DNA of 64,000 nt from Tritonibacter aquimaris (GTDB taxonomy: Bacteria > Pseudomonadota > Alphaproteobacteria > Rhodobacterales > Rhodobacteraceae). The notes below the pieces were generated by a model, which was given only the letters and a program-made list of their open reading frames with translations, was not told the DNA's origin and did not search any database. The stretch lies in contig NZ_WIXK01000002.1 of assembly GCF_009617595.1 (NCBI RefSeq), forward strand, positions 434,001-498,000, in the 5' to 3' direction. How positions within the stretch are numbered: position 1 is the first letter of the stretch; the number at the start of each line of letters is the position of its first letter. This document shows positions 42,899 to 52,884 of the stretch, one piece after another. The position numbers and the translations under genes were made by a program.

Positions 42899-43794
42899 TC
42901 TTTATGGGTACACCGGAATTTTCCGTTCCGGTGCTGGATGCGCTGGTGGCGGCGGGGCACGATATTGCTGCCGTCTACTCCCAGCCGCCTCGGCCTGCGG
43001 GCCGCGGCAAGAAAGACCGACCAACACCCGTACACGCCCGCGCCGCGGCATTGGGGTTGGAAGTGCGCCACCCGATCTCGCTGAAAGGCGCTGAGGAGCA
43101 GGCAGAGTTTGCCGCTCTCAACGCCGATGTGGCGGTGGTTGTGGCCTATGGTTTGATCCTACCACAGGCCATTCTGGACGCGCCCGAAAAAGGCTGTTTG
43201 AACATCCATGCAAGCCTGTTGCCGCGCTGGCGCGGTGCGGCTCCCATTCATCGTGCCATCATGGCTGGTGACGCCGAGACCGGCATTTGCATCATGCAGA
43301 TGGAGGCCGGTCTTGATACCGGGCCGGTTCTTTTGCGCGAAGGCACCGCAATTGCGCCCGAAGAAACCACCGCGCTGCTGCATGATCGCCTTGCTGATAT
43401 GGGCGCGCGGCTGATCGTTGAAGCGCTGGACAAGCTGCCGACGCTGACACCAGATGTTCAGCCTGAGGAGGGTGTGACCTACGCCCATAAGATCGACAAA
43501 GCAGAGGCACAGGTGGATTGGTCCGCCCCCGCAGCCGTTGTGGATCGCAAGATCCGTGGGCTGTCTCCGTTCCCGGGAGCCTGGTGTGAAGTCGAAGGTC
43601 AACGTGTCAAATTGTTGGCGTCGCGTGTTGCTGCGGCCTCTGGCGCGGCGGGTGCGGTGCTGGATGATGCGCTCACGGTTGCTTGTGGTGAGGGGGCTGT
43701 TGAACTTCTGCGCTTGCAACGGGCAGGCAAAGGCGCGCAGGATCGCGATGTGTTCTTGCGGGGCTTCCCAATTGCAAAAGGCACGCAGCTTTAG
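42889..43794 (+). CDS. fmt: Methionyl-tRNA formyltransferase
   Basis: 301 aa, formylates initiator Met-tRNA with 10-formyl-THF. ATG 42889 ([19 protein letters not shown]) overlaps the preceding gene. Rossmann part with [15 protein letters not shown], catalytic block [25 protein letters not shown], then the C-terminal OB domain. Operon with def matches the usual pairing of formylation and deformylation. Confidence 0.96.
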   Translation: MRVIFMGTPEFSVPVLDALVAAGHDIAAVYSQPPRPAGRGKKDRPTPVHARAAALGLEVRHPISLKGAEEQAEFAALNADVAVVVAYGLILPQAILDAPEKGCLNIHASLLPRWRGAAPIHRAIMAGDAETGICIMQMEAGLDTGPVLLREGTAIAPEETTALLHDRLADMGARLIVEALDKLPTLTPDVQPEEGVTYAHKIDKAEAQVDWSAPAAVVDRKIRGLSPFPGAWCEVEGQRVKLLASRVAAASGAAGAVLDDALTVACGEGAVELLRLQRAGKGAQDRDVFLRGFPIAKGTQL

Positions 43795-43815
43795 CGCTTC
43801 AGAAAGGTTTGCCTC

Positions 43816-44055
43816 ATGTTTCTGGCTCTGTTTGGAACCGTGGTGATTGCCGGGATTGTTGGCTACGCCTCAGAACGCACGGGGTGGACGCAAAACGGGG
43901 TGATCCCGTCGATCATCATCTGTGTTGGCGGTGCGTTTCTGTTTTATTTCCTGCGCATCATGTTTGGCATCGGCTTTTCCGCGCCGGGATGGAACGCAAT
44001 TCTGTCATCTATCGGTGCATTGATCATTGTGCCAACCCGTTGGCGCGGACGCTAG
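43816..44055 (+). CDS. Small membrane protein, GlsB/YeaQ/YmgE family
   Basis: 79 aa, three hydrophobic segments (FLALFGTVVIAGIVGYASERTGW first). Family assignment is by general pattern (transglycosylase-associated protein family). Starts 21 bases after fmt and precedes a sister gene by 9 bases. Confidence 0.62.
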   Translation: MFLALFGTVVIAGIVGYASERTGWTQNGVIPSIIICVGGAFLFYFLRIMFGIGFSAPGWNAILSSIGALIIVPTRWRGR

Positions 44056-44064
44056 GAGGTTGCT

Positions 44065-44304
44065 ATGCCTGTTGTTTTTCTGATCATCCTTGGCGCGGCG
44101 GCAGGGTTTCTGGCCACGCGGTTCATGAAGGTGGAAGCTGACGTTATCACCACTATGGCTATTGGCATTGCAGGGGCCTTGATTGGTGGCTTTGTGTTGC
44201 GGCTCGTGCTCAGCTTTTTGGGAATGCTATCCGGGCTTGTGGGCGCAGTGCTGGGTGCAATGGCATTGATCTGGCTGTGGCAGACTTACGGGCCCAAACG
44301 CTGA
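44065..44304 (+). CDS. Small membrane protein, GlsB/YeaQ/YmgE family (second copy)
   Basis: 79 aa, same length as its neighbour, with the more typical pattern GAAAGFLATRFMK and IGIAGALIGGFVLRL. AGGAGG precedes ATG. The stop abuts the convergent TRIC-like gene. Confidence 0.72.
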   Translation: MPVVFLIILGAAAGFLATRFMKVEADVITTMAIGIAGALIGGFVLRLVLSFLGMLSGLVGAVLGAMALIWLWQTYGPKR

Positions 44305-44937
44305 TCACTGCCGAGGTGGGCGACTTTTATAAACCGGCAAATGCCAGCCAAAAGCGATCGATCCTGCCCGCAGGGCCCATGTGGTGCCAGCACAGATCAA
44401 CAGCGCAGTTGTGAGCTCCAGTCCAGCGGTCATGGCAATCAGCGTGCCAATTGCCCCGGCCATCGCGCAGGAGATATAAAGCTCGCCCTGTTTCAGAACC
44501 AGCGGCACTTCATTGCAGACCACGTCGCGCATCAAACCGCCCAGTGATCCGGTTGCCATGCCCATCAGCACCACAATCACCGGATGCTGCCCTGTCTCCA
44601 ATGCGGCCGCGACCCCGGCGGGGACCGCCACTGCCAGGGCAAAACTATCCAGCCAAATCACCCATTTCATCCGGCTTTCCAGTAAATGTGCGGTGAAAAA
44701 TATCACAACAGCCGCGCCCGTGGCCCATAGGATGTAAGACGGGCTTTCGATCCAAAACACCGGATGACGGTTCAGTAGCACATCGCGCACGGTGCCACCG
44801 CCCACCGCAGTCAGACAGGCCACAAAGGCAAATCCCACGATATCAAGCTGGGCCCGGCTGGCGACCAGCGCGCCCGAGAGCGCAAAAATCACCACCGAAG
44901 CCAGATCCAGAACCGTCAGGGCGGTGAGCGTGTTCAT
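44305..44937 (-). CDS. Trimeric intracellular cation channel-like (UPF0126/YicG) membrane protein
   Basis: 210 aa, seven hydrophobic segments in two repeats, each with a G-x-RD signature ([13 protein letters not shown] and [14 protein letters not shown]). Prokaryotic TRIC channels conduct K+; some relatives transport glycine, so the substrate is not certain. ATG overlaps the rnhA stop by 4 bases. Confidence 0.87.
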   Translation of the reverse strand: MNTLTALTVLDLASVVIFALSGALVASRAQLDIVGFAFVACLTAVGGGTVRDVLLNRHPVFWIESPSYILWATGAAVVIFFTAHLLESRMKWVIWLDSFALAVAVPAGVAAALETGQHPVIVVLMGMATGSLGGLMRDVVCNEVPLVLKQGELYISCAMAGAIGTLIAMTAGLELTTALLICAGTTWALRAGSIAFGWHLPVYKSRPPRQ

Positions 44938-45398
44938 GCCTTGGAAGACTTTTTGAACGGTGCCATGCCCGCGCGGGCAAGTTCATCAGCGTGTTCATTC
45001 TCTGGATGGCCAGCGTGGCCTTTGACCCATTCCCAGGTCACCTGATGACGTGCTTGTGCTGCGTCCAGACGCTTCCAGAGTTCGACGTTTTTAACCGGCT
45101 TTTTCGCCGAGGTTTTCCAGCCGTTCTTTTTCCAGCCAAAAATCCAGCCGGTGACGCCGTTCTTTACATAGGCGGAATCGGTCACAACTGTGATGGTTGA
45201 CGGGCGGCTCAGGCTTTCGAGGGCCGAAATCGCCGCCATCAGCTCCATCTGATTGTTGGTGGTGCTGGCTTCGCCGCCTTTGAGTTCGCGCTCTTTGACG
45301 ATGGTGTCACCATCGGTTGCGCGCAAGAGAACGCCCCAGCCACCGGGGCCGGGATTTCCGGAGCAGGCTCCGTCGGTATATGCAAAAAGATCAGCCAT
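44934..45398 (-). CDS. rnhA: Ribonuclease HI
   Basis: 154 aa, cleaves RNA in RNA-DNA hybrids. ATG 45398 ([21 protein letters not shown]). Catalytic Asp9, Glu52 (MELMA), Asp74 (TDSAYV) and Asp138 (ADEL), and His131 in the GHAGHPENE loop are all present. Coupled to the TRIC-like gene downstream. Confidence 0.96.
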   Translation of the reverse strand: MADLFAYTDGACSGNPGPGGWGVLLRATDGDTIVKERELKGGEASTTNNQMELMAAISALESLSRPSTITVVTDSAYVKNGVTGWIFGWKKNGWKTSAKKPVKNVELWKRLDAAQARHQVTWEWVKGHAGHPENEHADELARAGMAPFKKSSKA

Positions 45399-45512
45399 TT
45401 GAGCGAAGTGCCAGTGCAGTGAAGTAACGTCAAGCAAAGTGTAGCGCGGTGGCAAGCGAGAGCGCGACAAAAATTGTGATGCGCCACCGCAGCCAGCACG
45501 CCGGGAACATGT

Positions 45513-46130
45513 TTATGTGTTTTGCTCCAGTGCCAGACGTCCGGCCAGCAGGGCAAAAACGCTTGCAATGCTGCGGTTGAGCCAGCGCAGGACGCGATCA
45601 TTGGCCATGATCAGACGGCGGGTTTGGGCCGCGAATAGACCATAAAGCACGAAGATCACAAAGGTCGCTGCCATAAACACGCCGCCAAGTGTGAGCATTT
45701 CAAGCGTTGCTGTTTCGGCAGCACCAGACAGGAAGGGCGGCAGTAGCGCGAGGAAGAACAGCGAAAGCTTGGGATTGAGGATATTGATCAGCGCGGCGCG
45801 CCGTCCAATGGCCCAGCCGCTGCTGGTGTTGCGTTCGGCGCGCAGTGACAGCGTTCCGCCCTCTTTCACCGCCTGATAGGCGAGGTAGAGGAGGTAGGCG
45901 ACGCCAACCCATTTTATCAATGAAAACAGCACTGCTGAACTGTGCAAAATGGCGGCAAGCCCAAAGATGGCTGCAAGCAGATGTGGCACAATGCCAAGGG
46001 TGCAGCCTGCTGCGGCCCAGATGGCGTTGCGCGGGCCTTGCCCAAGGCCGATTGCCAGCGTGTAGATCACGCCGGTGCCGGGAGCGAGCACAACAACCAA
46101 AGTGGTGATAAGGAACTGAAGTGAAATCAT
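45513..46130 (-). CDS. LysE family translocator
   Basis: 205 aa, six hydrophobic segments, from ATG 46130 with GAGG upstream. APGTGVIYTLAIGLGQG and RRAALINILNPKLSLFF are the LysE/RhtB patterns. Probable amino-acid exporter; substrate unknown. Separate from the LysE-like gene at 51749. Confidence 0.87.
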   Translation of the reverse strand: MISLQFLITTLVVVLAPGTGVIYTLAIGLGQGPRNAIWAAAGCTLGIVPHLLAAIFGLAAILHSSAVLFSLIKWVGVAYLLYLAYQAVKEGGTLSLRAERNTSSGWAIGRRAALINILNPKLSLFFLALLPPFLSGAAETATLEMLTLGGVFMAATFVIFVLYGLFAAQTRRLIMANDRVLRWLNRSIASVFALLAGRLALEQNT

Positions 46131-46235
46131 GATTTGCCTCAACGGATGCTGTTTTAGAGCTTAGGCAGTCTTGGCGCGGGATCAACGCAGGCAGCGAATT
46201 TTTTTGATTGAAGGTGCCGGATGGCAGTGCCGCAA

Positions 46236-46262
46236 CAAAAAAGGGAGCCTGAAGCTCCCTTT
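46236..46262 (-). terminator. Rho-independent terminator of the NYN-domain gene
   Basis: Perfect 9-bp stem AAAGGGAGC / GCTCCCTTT, loop of 5, T run on the minus strand. Begins 22 bases after the stop. Confidence 0.92.
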
Positions 46263-46284
46263 CCGATTTGAGACGTTGCGATGA

Positions 46285-46860
46285 TTACGGGCCGGTTGCC
46301 ACCGAAAGCGCCGGATCATCGCCGGGCATTTCCCGCGGGGGGCGGCCAATCACGTCTTTGAGTTCTTCCAGCTCAATGAAATTGTCGGCCTGGCGGCGCA
46401 ATTCATCCGAGATCATCGGCGGCTGGCTGCGGATGGTTGAGACCACAGAGACCCGTACGCCCTGACGCTGCAGGCTGGCAATCAGCGGGCGGAAATCCCC
46501 ATCGCCCGAAAACAACACGATATGATCAACACGTGGTGCCAGCTCCATTGCATCGACGGTCAGTTCGATGTCCATATTGCCCTTAACTTTCCGACGCCCC
46601 ATGCTGTCGGTGTATTCTTTTGCGGGCTTAGTAACCATGGTGAAGCCGTTGTAATGCAGCCAGTCCACCAACGGGCGAATCGGAGAGTATTCGTCGTTCT
46701 CCAAAAGGGCAGTGTAGTAAAATGCGCGCAGCAGCTTTCCGCGGCGCATAAATTCCTGCCGCAATAGCTTATAGTCGATATCGAAACCCAGAGCTTTGGC
46801 TGCGGCGTACAAATTCGACCCGTCAATGAACAGCGCGAGCCGTTCGTCCTTGTAAAACAT
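46285..46860 (-). CDS. NYN domain (LabA-like) protein
   Basis: 191 aa PIN-like putative nuclease. Conserved acids: Asp13 (FIDGSN), MDIELTVDAM and FSGDGDF. About 155 residues form the domain, followed by a short tail. LabA-like proteins may cut RNA; the target is unknown. Divergent from folK, own terminator. Confidence 0.88.
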   Translation of the reverse strand: MFYKDERLALFIDGSNLYAAAKALGFDIDYKLLRQEFMRRGKLLRAFYYTALLENDEYSPIRPLVDWLHYNGFTMVTKPAKEYTDSMGRRKVKGNMDIELTVDAMELAPRVDHIVLFSGDGDFRPLIASLQRQGVRVSVVSTIRSQPPMISDELRRQADNFIELEELKDVIGRPPREMPGDDPALSVATGP

Positions 46861-46998
46861 AAACTTGTCCTTCCGGTATAGCCCGCAACGCCTTTGTATT
46901 GTGAGTGAGTGGAAATTGGCTTAGCGAAGCGAGTACGTATAAATTAGATTTTTTACGTGCTGCCGCAAGTGTATCATTTTTACGAACAGGGGTCAAAA

Positions 46999-47568
46999 AT
47001 GACAAAAAACACTCCAGAAGTGCTAATTGCCCTTGGTGGTAATCTTCCTTTCGAAGATCTTCATCCACGCGATACAATTTTAAGTGCGGTAAATTCACTT
47101 TCTGGACCCCAAATCGAAGTGGTTCGTGAATCACGTCTGTTCAAAACGCCATGTTTCCCTAAGGGGGCGGGGCCGGACTATGTTAACGCTGCGGTTGTGG
47201 TGCGCAGTGACTTGGCTGCGCCAGAGATTTTGGATTTCTTACATAGTGTTGAGGCAAAATTCGACCGGGAGCGCATCACGCGATGGGGGATGCGGACCCT
47301 AGATCTGGATCTTCTTGCGGTTGGGGATCAGATTGCGCCGGATTCGCAAACTTTTGCACATTGGCTGAACCTGGGTTCAGAGGCCCAGAAAACGGATGCC
47401 CCCGAGCAACTGATTCTGCCCCATCCGCGCCTGCAGGACCGTGGTTTTGTGCTGGTGCCATTGATGGATGTGGCACCGGATTGGGTGCACCCGGTGCTAA
47501 AGCGCAGCGTGCGCCAGATGGTTGAGGCGCTACCCGCTGAGGTAATGGCAGAAATTGAGGCGATTTAA
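46999..47568 (+). CDS. folK: 2-amino-4-hydroxy-6-hydroxymethyldihydropteridine pyrophosphokinase
   Basis: 189 aa HPPK of folate synthesis. ATG 46999 with AGGGG upstream. IALGGNLPF, FKTPCFPKGAGPDYVNAAV, GMRTLDLDLLAV and LPHPRLQDRGFVLVPL are the expected blocks. Precedes rpoZ. Confidence 0.95.
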   Translation: MTKNTPEVLIALGGNLPFEDLHPRDTILSAVNSLSGPQIEVVRESRLFKTPCFPKGAGPDYVNAAVVVRSDLAAPEILDFLHSVEAKFDRERITRWGMRTLDLDLLAVGDQIAPDSQTFAHWLNLGSEAQKTDAPEQLILPHPRLQDRGFVLVPLMDVAPDWVHPVLKRSVRQMVEALPAEVMAEIEAI

Positions 47569-47593
47569 TCGCCGAGCGCTTTTGTTTCCCGCC

Positions 47594-47622
47594 TTGTCAA
47601 TAGTCTCTTTAGCGATTACATA
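47594..47622 (+). promoter_or_regulatory. Candidate promoter of rpoZ-rsh
   Basis: TTGTCA and TACATA with a 17-base spacer; start predicted about 30 bases before rpoZ. Confidence 0.55.
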
Positions 47623-47659
47623 ATCCACTTCTAGATCCATCTGTACTGGAGAGTCGCCT

Positions 47660-48013
47660 ATGGCCCGCGTGACGGTTGAAGACTGCGTTGATAAAGTTCC
47701 CAACCGCTTTGAATTGGTGATGCTTGCCGCCCATCGGGCGCGTGAGATCTCGGCTGGTGCTGAACTGACCGTGGATCGCGACAACGACAAAAACCCTGTC
47801 GTCTCGCTGCGTGAAATCGCTGAAGAAACTCAAAGTGCTGATTCTCTGCGTGAGCGCATGATCGAGAGCAACCAGACCCAGATCGAAGTGGATGAGCCGG
47901 AAGAAGATTCCATGGCGCTGCTGATGGGGTCTGACAATGACAAGCCAGAAGCGGACGACATGTCCGAAGAAAAGCTTCTGCGCGCATTGATGGAAGCGCA
48001 GGGTCAGGGCTGA
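47660..48013 (+). CDS. rpoZ: RNA polymerase subunit omega
   Basis: 117 aa. [30 protein letters not shown] is the omega N-terminus that folds around the beta' tail; the acidic C-terminal extension (from about 80) is typical of alphaproteobacteria. GGAGAG before ATG. Located 37 bases before rsh, linking polymerase and ppGpp, as in many bacteria. Confidence 0.96.
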   Translation: MARVTVEDCVDKVPNRFELVMLAAHRAREISAGAELTVDRDNDKNPVVSLREIAEETQSADSLRERMIESNQTQIEVDEPEEDSMALLMGSDNDKPEADDMSEEKLLRALMEAQGQG

Positions 48014-48050
48014 TCCAAGCCACCCAAAACACGAAGATTGCGGACCACCT

Positions 48051-50183
48051 ATGATTTCTGCTGAACGTCTGATCGAGCTGGTCCGCACTTACAACCCAAA
48101 GACAAACGCTGAGAAGATCGAAGCGGCTTTTGAATTTGGGCGGCAGATGCACGAGGGGCAGTTTCGTCACTCGGGTGAGCCTTATTTTACCCATCCCGTT
48201 GCTGTTGCAGCCATTTTGACCGAACAGCGCCTGGATGACGCCACCATTATCACCGCATTGCTGCATGACACGATTGAGGACACCAAAGCCTCATATGAAG
48301 AAGTGTCTGAGCTGTTTGGTGAAGAGGTTGCCAAACTGGTGGATGGTGTCACCAAACTGACCAACCTGCAGCTGTCGAGCCGTGAGACCAAACAGGCGGA
48401 GAACTTCCGCAAACTGTTTATGGCGATGTCCAAGGATCTGCGGGTGATCCTGGTAAAGCTGGCCGACCGTCTGCACAATATGCGCACGATCAAGGCGATG
48501 CGCCCGGAAAAACAGGCGCAGAAAGCGCGTGAAACCATGGATATCTATGCGCCGCTGGCAGGCCGCATGGGTATGCAGTGGATGCGCGAAGAGCTGGAAG
48601 ATCTGGCGTTTCGGGTGCTCAATCCCGAAGGACGCCAATCGATCATCCGCCGTTTTATCACGCTTCAACGCGAAACTGGCGATGTGATCCATCGGATCAC
48701 CGGTGATATGCGCGCCGAGCTGGATAAGGCTGCGATTGAGGCCGAAGTGTTTGGACGCGCCAAAAAGCCTTATTCGATCTGGCGCAAGATGCAGGCAAAA
48801 GATCAGGGGTTCTCGCGCCTGTCTGATATTTACGGTTTCCGGGTCATCACCCAAAGCGAAGAAGACGCCTATCGCGCATTGGGGGCGATCCACCAACGTT
48901 GGCGTGCGGTTCCGGGCCGGTTTAAAGACTATATCAGCCAGCCGAAATCCAACGGCTATCGTTCGATCCACACCACGGTCTCGGGGCGCGATGGCAAACG
49001 GGTCGAAGTGCAGATCCGCACCCGCCAGATGCATGATGTGGCCGAAACCGGCGTCGCGGCGCATTGGTCCTATAAAGATGGTGTGCGGGCGGAAAACCCC
49101 TTTGCGGTGGATCCTGCCAAATGGATTGCATCCCTGACAGAGCAGTTCGACGCCGAAGATGATCATGATGAGTTTCTTGAAGCGGTAAAGCTTGAGATGT
49201 ACTCGGATCAGGTGTTCTGCTTCACGCCCAAAGGGGATGTAATCAAACTCCCCAAAGGCGCAACGCCGATTGATTTTGCCTATGCAATCCATACGCGGAT
49301 CGGCCATGCCTGCGTGGGGGCGAAGGTTGATGGTATCCGGGTGCCGCTTTGGACGCGGTTGCGCAATGGTCAGTCGGTGGATGTGATCACCGCCGAAGGC
49401 CAAACCCCACAGGTGAGCTGGCTTGAAATTGCCACCACCGGTAAGGCGCGCACCGCCATTCGTCGTGCCCTGCGCGAGGCGGATCGCGAACGGTTTGTGA
49501 AACTGGGTCATGAGCTGGCGCGCTCTGCCTTTGAACATATCGAAAAGAAAGCAACCGATAAGGCGCTGGAAACCGCTGCACGCGCCCTGCGGGTGAGCAG
49601 CGTCGAAGAGCTGCTGGCGCAGCTTGGCGCGGCTGAGCTGACCACCCATGATGTGGTTCAGGCGGTCTATCCCGAACTAACCGCAGATGAAGGCGAAGAG
49701 GTTTCGCTGCGCCGTGCGGTAATCGGTCTTGAACCGGGGCAAAGCTTTGAGCGCGCGCCTTGTTGTCAGCCACTGCCGGGCGAGCGGATCATCGGGATCA
49801 CCTACCGGGGGCGTGGCGTGGTGATTCACGCGGCCGATTGTGACACGCTCAGCGAGTTTGAAGACCAGCCCGAGCGCTGGGTGGACGTAAACTGGCACAG
49901 CGGCACCCATCCGGCCGCCTATTCGACCACGCTTGAGCTCACAATTGGCAATGATGCAGGTGTACTTGGACGGATTTGTACACTTATAGGTGAGAAGAAC
50001 GCGAATATATCCGATCTAGAGTTTATCGATCGGAAACCAGACTTTTATAAGCTTATGGTCAACGTGGAAGTGCGGGATGTGGAACAGCTTCATTCTGTCA
50101 TGTTGACTTTGGAAGCAGAAAGCGATGTTGCTGCTGTGGCGCGGTATCGGGCCAAGCCCGAGACACCGGGTTGGAAGGGGTAG
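48051..50183 (+). CDS. rsh: Bifunctional (p)ppGpp synthetase/hydrolase (RelA/SpoT)
   Basis: 710 aa. Hydrolase HD domain with GEPYFTHPVAVA and LLHDTIEDT (intact); synthetase domain with SDIYGFRVI and NGYRSIHTTVSG; TGS domain about 385-445; C-terminal ACT domain (LELTIGNDAGVLGRICTLIGE). Both activities are likely, since single Rsh enzymes of alphaproteobacteria do both. Confidence 0.97.
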   Translation: MISAERLIELVRTYNPKTNAEKIEAAFEFGRQMHEGQFRHSGEPYFTHPVAVAAILTEQRLDDATIITALLHDTIEDTKASYEEVSELFGEEVAKLVDGVTKLTNLQLSSRETKQAENFRKLFMAMSKDLRVILVKLADRLHNMRTIKAMRPEKQAQKARETMDIYAPLAGRMGMQWMREELEDLAFRVLNPEGRQSIIRRFITLQRETGDVIHRITGDMRAELDKAAIEAEVFGRAKKPYSIWRKMQAKDQGFSRLSDIYGFRVITQSEEDAYRALGAIHQRWRAVPGRFKDYISQPKSNGYRSIHTTVSGRDGKRVEVQIRTRQMHDVAETGVAAHWSYKDGVRAENPFAVDPAKWIASLTEQFDAEDDHDEFLEAVKLEMYSDQVFCFTPKGDVIKLPKGATPIDFAYAIHTRIGHACVGAKVDGIRVPLWTRLRNGQSVDVITAEGQTPQVSWLEIATTGKARTAIRRALREADRERFVKLGHELARSAFEHIEKKATDKALETAARALRVSSVEELLAQLGAAELTTHDVVQAVYPELTADEGEEVSLRRAVIGLEPGQSFERAPCCQPLPGERIIGITYRGRGVVIHAADCDTLSEFEDQPERWVDVNWHSGTHPAAYSTTLELTIGNDAGVLGRICTLIGEKNANISDLEFIDRKPDFYKLMVNVEVRDVEQLHSVMLTLEAESDVAAVARYRAKPETPGWKG

Positions 50184-50213
50184 CGCTGGACGCAGATTTG
50201 GAAGGGCGAAGCC

Positions 50214-50906
50214 TTGGTATTCAAGCGCCGGGATAGGCGACCGTTGTTGCGGATCATCGCTGATTTCCTTTGGCCGCGCGGCGGTTGGGGGCGCGCCTTC
50301 CTATACGTGAAACACCGCATTCGCCGTTTGCCTGATTCGCCTACCCGCATTGCCCGTGGGGTTGGTGTAGGGGTGTTCACCACCTTCACCCCGTTTTACG
50401 GCATGCATTTTGTGGTGGCGGCAATTCTCGCACGGATCTTCAACGGCAATATTCTGGCCGCGCTGAGTGGTACGTTTTTTGGCAACCCGTTGACCTATGT
50501 GCCGATTGGGGTGATCTCACTGCAGGTCGGCCATTGGATGCAGGGCGGCGATTTTGCCGAAGATGTGGATGCATCGCTGGTGTCCAAATTCCTTGGGGCC
50601 GGGCGCGATCTGAAAAACAATCTCTATGCGCTGTTCACCGATCAAAACGCAGATTGGAGCGGGCTGGTCCGTTTCTTTGATGAAGTGTTTTACCCCTACC
50701 TGATTGGCGGGCTGCTGCCGGGGATCATTGCGGGCATGATTGCCTATATGCTGAGCCTGCCGGTGATCCGCGCCTATCAGCAGCGCCGCCGCGCCAAAAT
50801 CAAGGCGAAGTTTGATGCCATCAAACAGGCGGCTGACCTGGATCAGCTTGATGTTGCGCTCAATCATTCTGAGGATGCAAAAAAGCCCCTGCGCAACGCC
50901 AACTGA
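50214..50906 (+). CDS. DUF2062 domain membrane protein
   Basis: 230 aa from TTG 50214, with AAGGG 10 bases upstream. Four hydrophobic segments; SPTRIARGVGVGVFTTFTPFYGMHF and GTFFGNPLTYVP are the DUF2062 pattern. Function unknown; commonly found in this operon. A charged C-terminal helix follows (AKIKAKFDAIK). Confidence 0.85.
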   Translation: MVFKRRDRRPLLRIIADFLWPRGGWGRAFLYVKHRIRRLPDSPTRIARGVGVGVFTTFTPFYGMHFVVAAILARIFNGNILAALSGTFFGNPLTYVPIGVISLQVGHWMQGGDFAEDVDASLVSKFLGAGRDLKNNLYALFTDQNADWSGLVRFFDEVFYPYLIGGLLPGIIAGMIAYMLSLPVIRAYQQRRRAKIKAKFDAIKQAADLDQLDVALNHSEDAKKPLRNAN

Positions 50907-50943
50907 CGCGCTGCTTTCATTGTACCCATTTGCCTGTCTGCAC

Positions 50944-50971
50944 TTGTCCTTGCGGCGCAGGGCGCTAATCT
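50944..50971 (+). promoter_or_regulatory. Candidate promoter before pdxJ
   Basis: TTGTCC and TAATCT with a 16-base spacer, about 35 bases upstream of the pdxJ start. Confidence 0.35.
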
Positions 50972-51005
50972 CCGCCCCAAACGCCATCTTTTAAGGACTA
51001 TATCA

Positions 51006-51752
51006 ATGGCCGATCATCGCTTGCGCTTGGGTGTGAATATCGATCACGTGGCAACAGTGCGCAATGCACGCGGGGGGGCTGTGCCTGATCCGGTGCGTGC
51101 GGCCGTTTTGGCGCAAGAAGCCGGAGCGGATGGGATCACCGCGCATTTGCGCGAAGATCGCCGCCATATCGTGGATGCGGATATCGATGCGCTGATGGCG
51201 CAGCTTTCGGTGCCGCTGAATTTTGAGATGGCCGCAACCGAGGAAATGCAGAAAATCGCGCTGCGCCACAAACCCCATGCGGTTTGTATCGTGCCGGAAA
51301 AGCGTGAAGAGCGCACCACCGAAGGCGGGCTTGAAGTTGCGCGCGAAGAAAACAAACTGGCACATTATATTGCGCCTCTGCGTGAGGCAGGCTGCCGGGT
51401 GTCGATCTTTATCGCAGCAGATCAAAAACAGATCGAAGCCGCGCACCGCATTGGCGCCGAAGTGATTGAACTGCACACCGGTGCCTATTGTGACGCCCAT
51501 GCAGAGGGTGATTTTGCCACCCGTGACCGGGAGCTGGAAGCGCTGCGGGAGATGTCTGCTTTTGCGCACTCGCTGGGGCTTGAGGTGCATGCGGGTCATG
51601 GGTTGACCTATGATACCGTGCAGCCCATTGCGGCCTTCCCTGAGGTGCGCGAACTTAACATCGGTCACTTCCTGATCGGTGAGGCAATCTTTGCAGGCCT
51701 AACCCCCGCCATTCAGGAAATGCGCCGCCTGATGGATGACGCGCGAATATGA
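51006..51752 (+). CDS. pdxJ: Pyridoxine 5'-phosphate synthase
   Basis: 248 aa TIM-barrel enzyme, last step of the DXP-dependent vitamin B6 route. [50 protein letters not shown] and HAGHGLTY hold the active site. AAGGAC before ATG. The stop overlaps the next start by ATGA. Confidence 0.97.
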   Translation: MADHRLRLGVNIDHVATVRNARGGAVPDPVRAAVLAQEAGADGITAHLREDRRHIVDADIDALMAQLSVPLNFEMAATEEMQKIALRHKPHAVCIVPEKREERTTEGGLEVAREENKLAHYIAPLREAGCRVSIFIAADQKQIEAAHRIGAEVIELHTGAYCDAHAEGDFATRDRELEALREMSAFAHSLGLEVHAGHGLTYDTVQPIAAFPEVRELNIGHFLIGEAIFAGLTPAIQEMRRLMDDARI

Positions 51753-52390
51753 TCGCGCCTGATATCACCTTTGAGTTTGTAGCCATTTGGATTGCGTGGA
51801 TCATGGCGGGGGGGTCTCCGGGCCCTGCCACCATGGGTATCGCGGGAACTGCTATGAGTGCAGGCCGCCGTCCGGCGTTGGCCTTTGCTCTTGGTATTCT
51901 CGCGGGCTCTGCAAGTTGGGGGATTGCCGCGGCACTTGGGTTATCAGCAGTAATGCTGGCCAACGCCTGGATGTTTGAAGTGTTACGCTATGCAGGGGCA
52001 GCTTACCTAGGCTGGTTGGCGCTTAAAGCTCTCAAACGCGCCACGGCCAAAGAGACAAAGCCTCTTGGTGATACATCCTTCGCGGGCAGCTACAGTGCGC
52101 TGTTTGCAAAAGGCGCGATGATTCACCTGACCAATCCCAAGGCGATTTTGGGATGGGGGGCAATTTTTGCCATCGTGGCACCGGAAAATGCCAACCCGGC
52201 GACGTTGTTTACCTATTTCGCGTTGTTCTACATGGGCTCCATCCTGATCTTCTTGGGCTATGCGCTGCTGTTTTCCTCGGATCGTGTCGTGCGCGGCTAC
52301 CGCCGCGCGAGCCGATGGTTCGATCTCGCTTTTGCGGGCTTTTTTGGCTTGGCAGGCTATAAAATACTGACCGCAAGACTTCAGGGGTGA
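51749..52390 (+). CDS. LysE family translocator
   Basis: 213 aa, six hydrophobic segments; [21 protein letters not shown] and [16 protein letters not shown]. Probable amino-acid exporter, coupled to pdxJ by ATGA. Its presence inside the pdxJ-acpS operon may be a local insertion. Confidence 0.87.
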   Translation: MIAPDITFEFVAIWIAWIMAGGSPGPATMGIAGTAMSAGRRPALAFALGILAGSASWGIAAALGLSAVMLANAWMFEVLRYAGAAYLGWLALKALKRATAKETKPLGDTSFAGSYSALFAKGAMIHLTNPKAILGWGAIFAIVAPENANPATLFTYFALFYMGSILIFLGYALLFSSDRVVRGYRRASRWFDLAFAGFFGLAGYKILTARLQG

Positions 52391-52399
52391 CACGATATC

Positions 52400-52825
52400 A
52401 TGATCCTCGGCGTGGGAACTGATCTGGCCAATATCGAACGGATTGAACGCACGCTTGCGCGGTTTGGTGATCGGTTCAAGAACCGTGTTTTCACCGATAT
52501 TGAACAGAAAAAGGCGGAGCGGCGGCTGGATGTGGCAGGCACCTACGCCAAACGCTGGGCCGCCAAAGAAGCCTGCTCCAAGGCGCTTGGGACAGGCTTG
52601 CGTATGGGGATCGCCTGGAAAGACATGGCGGTGTCAAATCTGCAGACAGGGCAGCCGGTGATGCATGTTACAGGCTGGGCCAAAGAGCGGCTTGATCAGA
52701 TGACGCCGCCGGGCCATGAAGCCCATATTCACGTGACGCTGACCGATGATCATCCATGGGCGCAGGCCTTTGTGGTCATCGAGGCGCGACCATTAAACCG
52801 TGGTGAATTGGCCAGCAGAGCTTGA
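52400..52825 (+). CDS. acpS: Holo-[acyl-carrier-protein] synthase
   Basis: 141 aa, transfers phosphopantetheine to [18 protein letters not shown] (metal Asp) and [16 protein letters not shown] are diagnostic. Nine bases after the LysE gene. Confidence 0.96.
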   Translation: MILGVGTDLANIERIERTLARFGDRFKNRVFTDIEQKKAERRLDVAGTYAKRWAAKEACSKALGTGLRMGIAWKDMAVSNLQTGQPVMHVTGWAKERLDQMTPPGHEAHIHVTLTDDHPWAQAFVVIEARPLNRGELASRA

Positions 52826-52884
52826 CTCGCGCCAGTAGGCTGCGCATGTAGCCACGGACCAGATTTTAGAACTTGGAGAGCCTT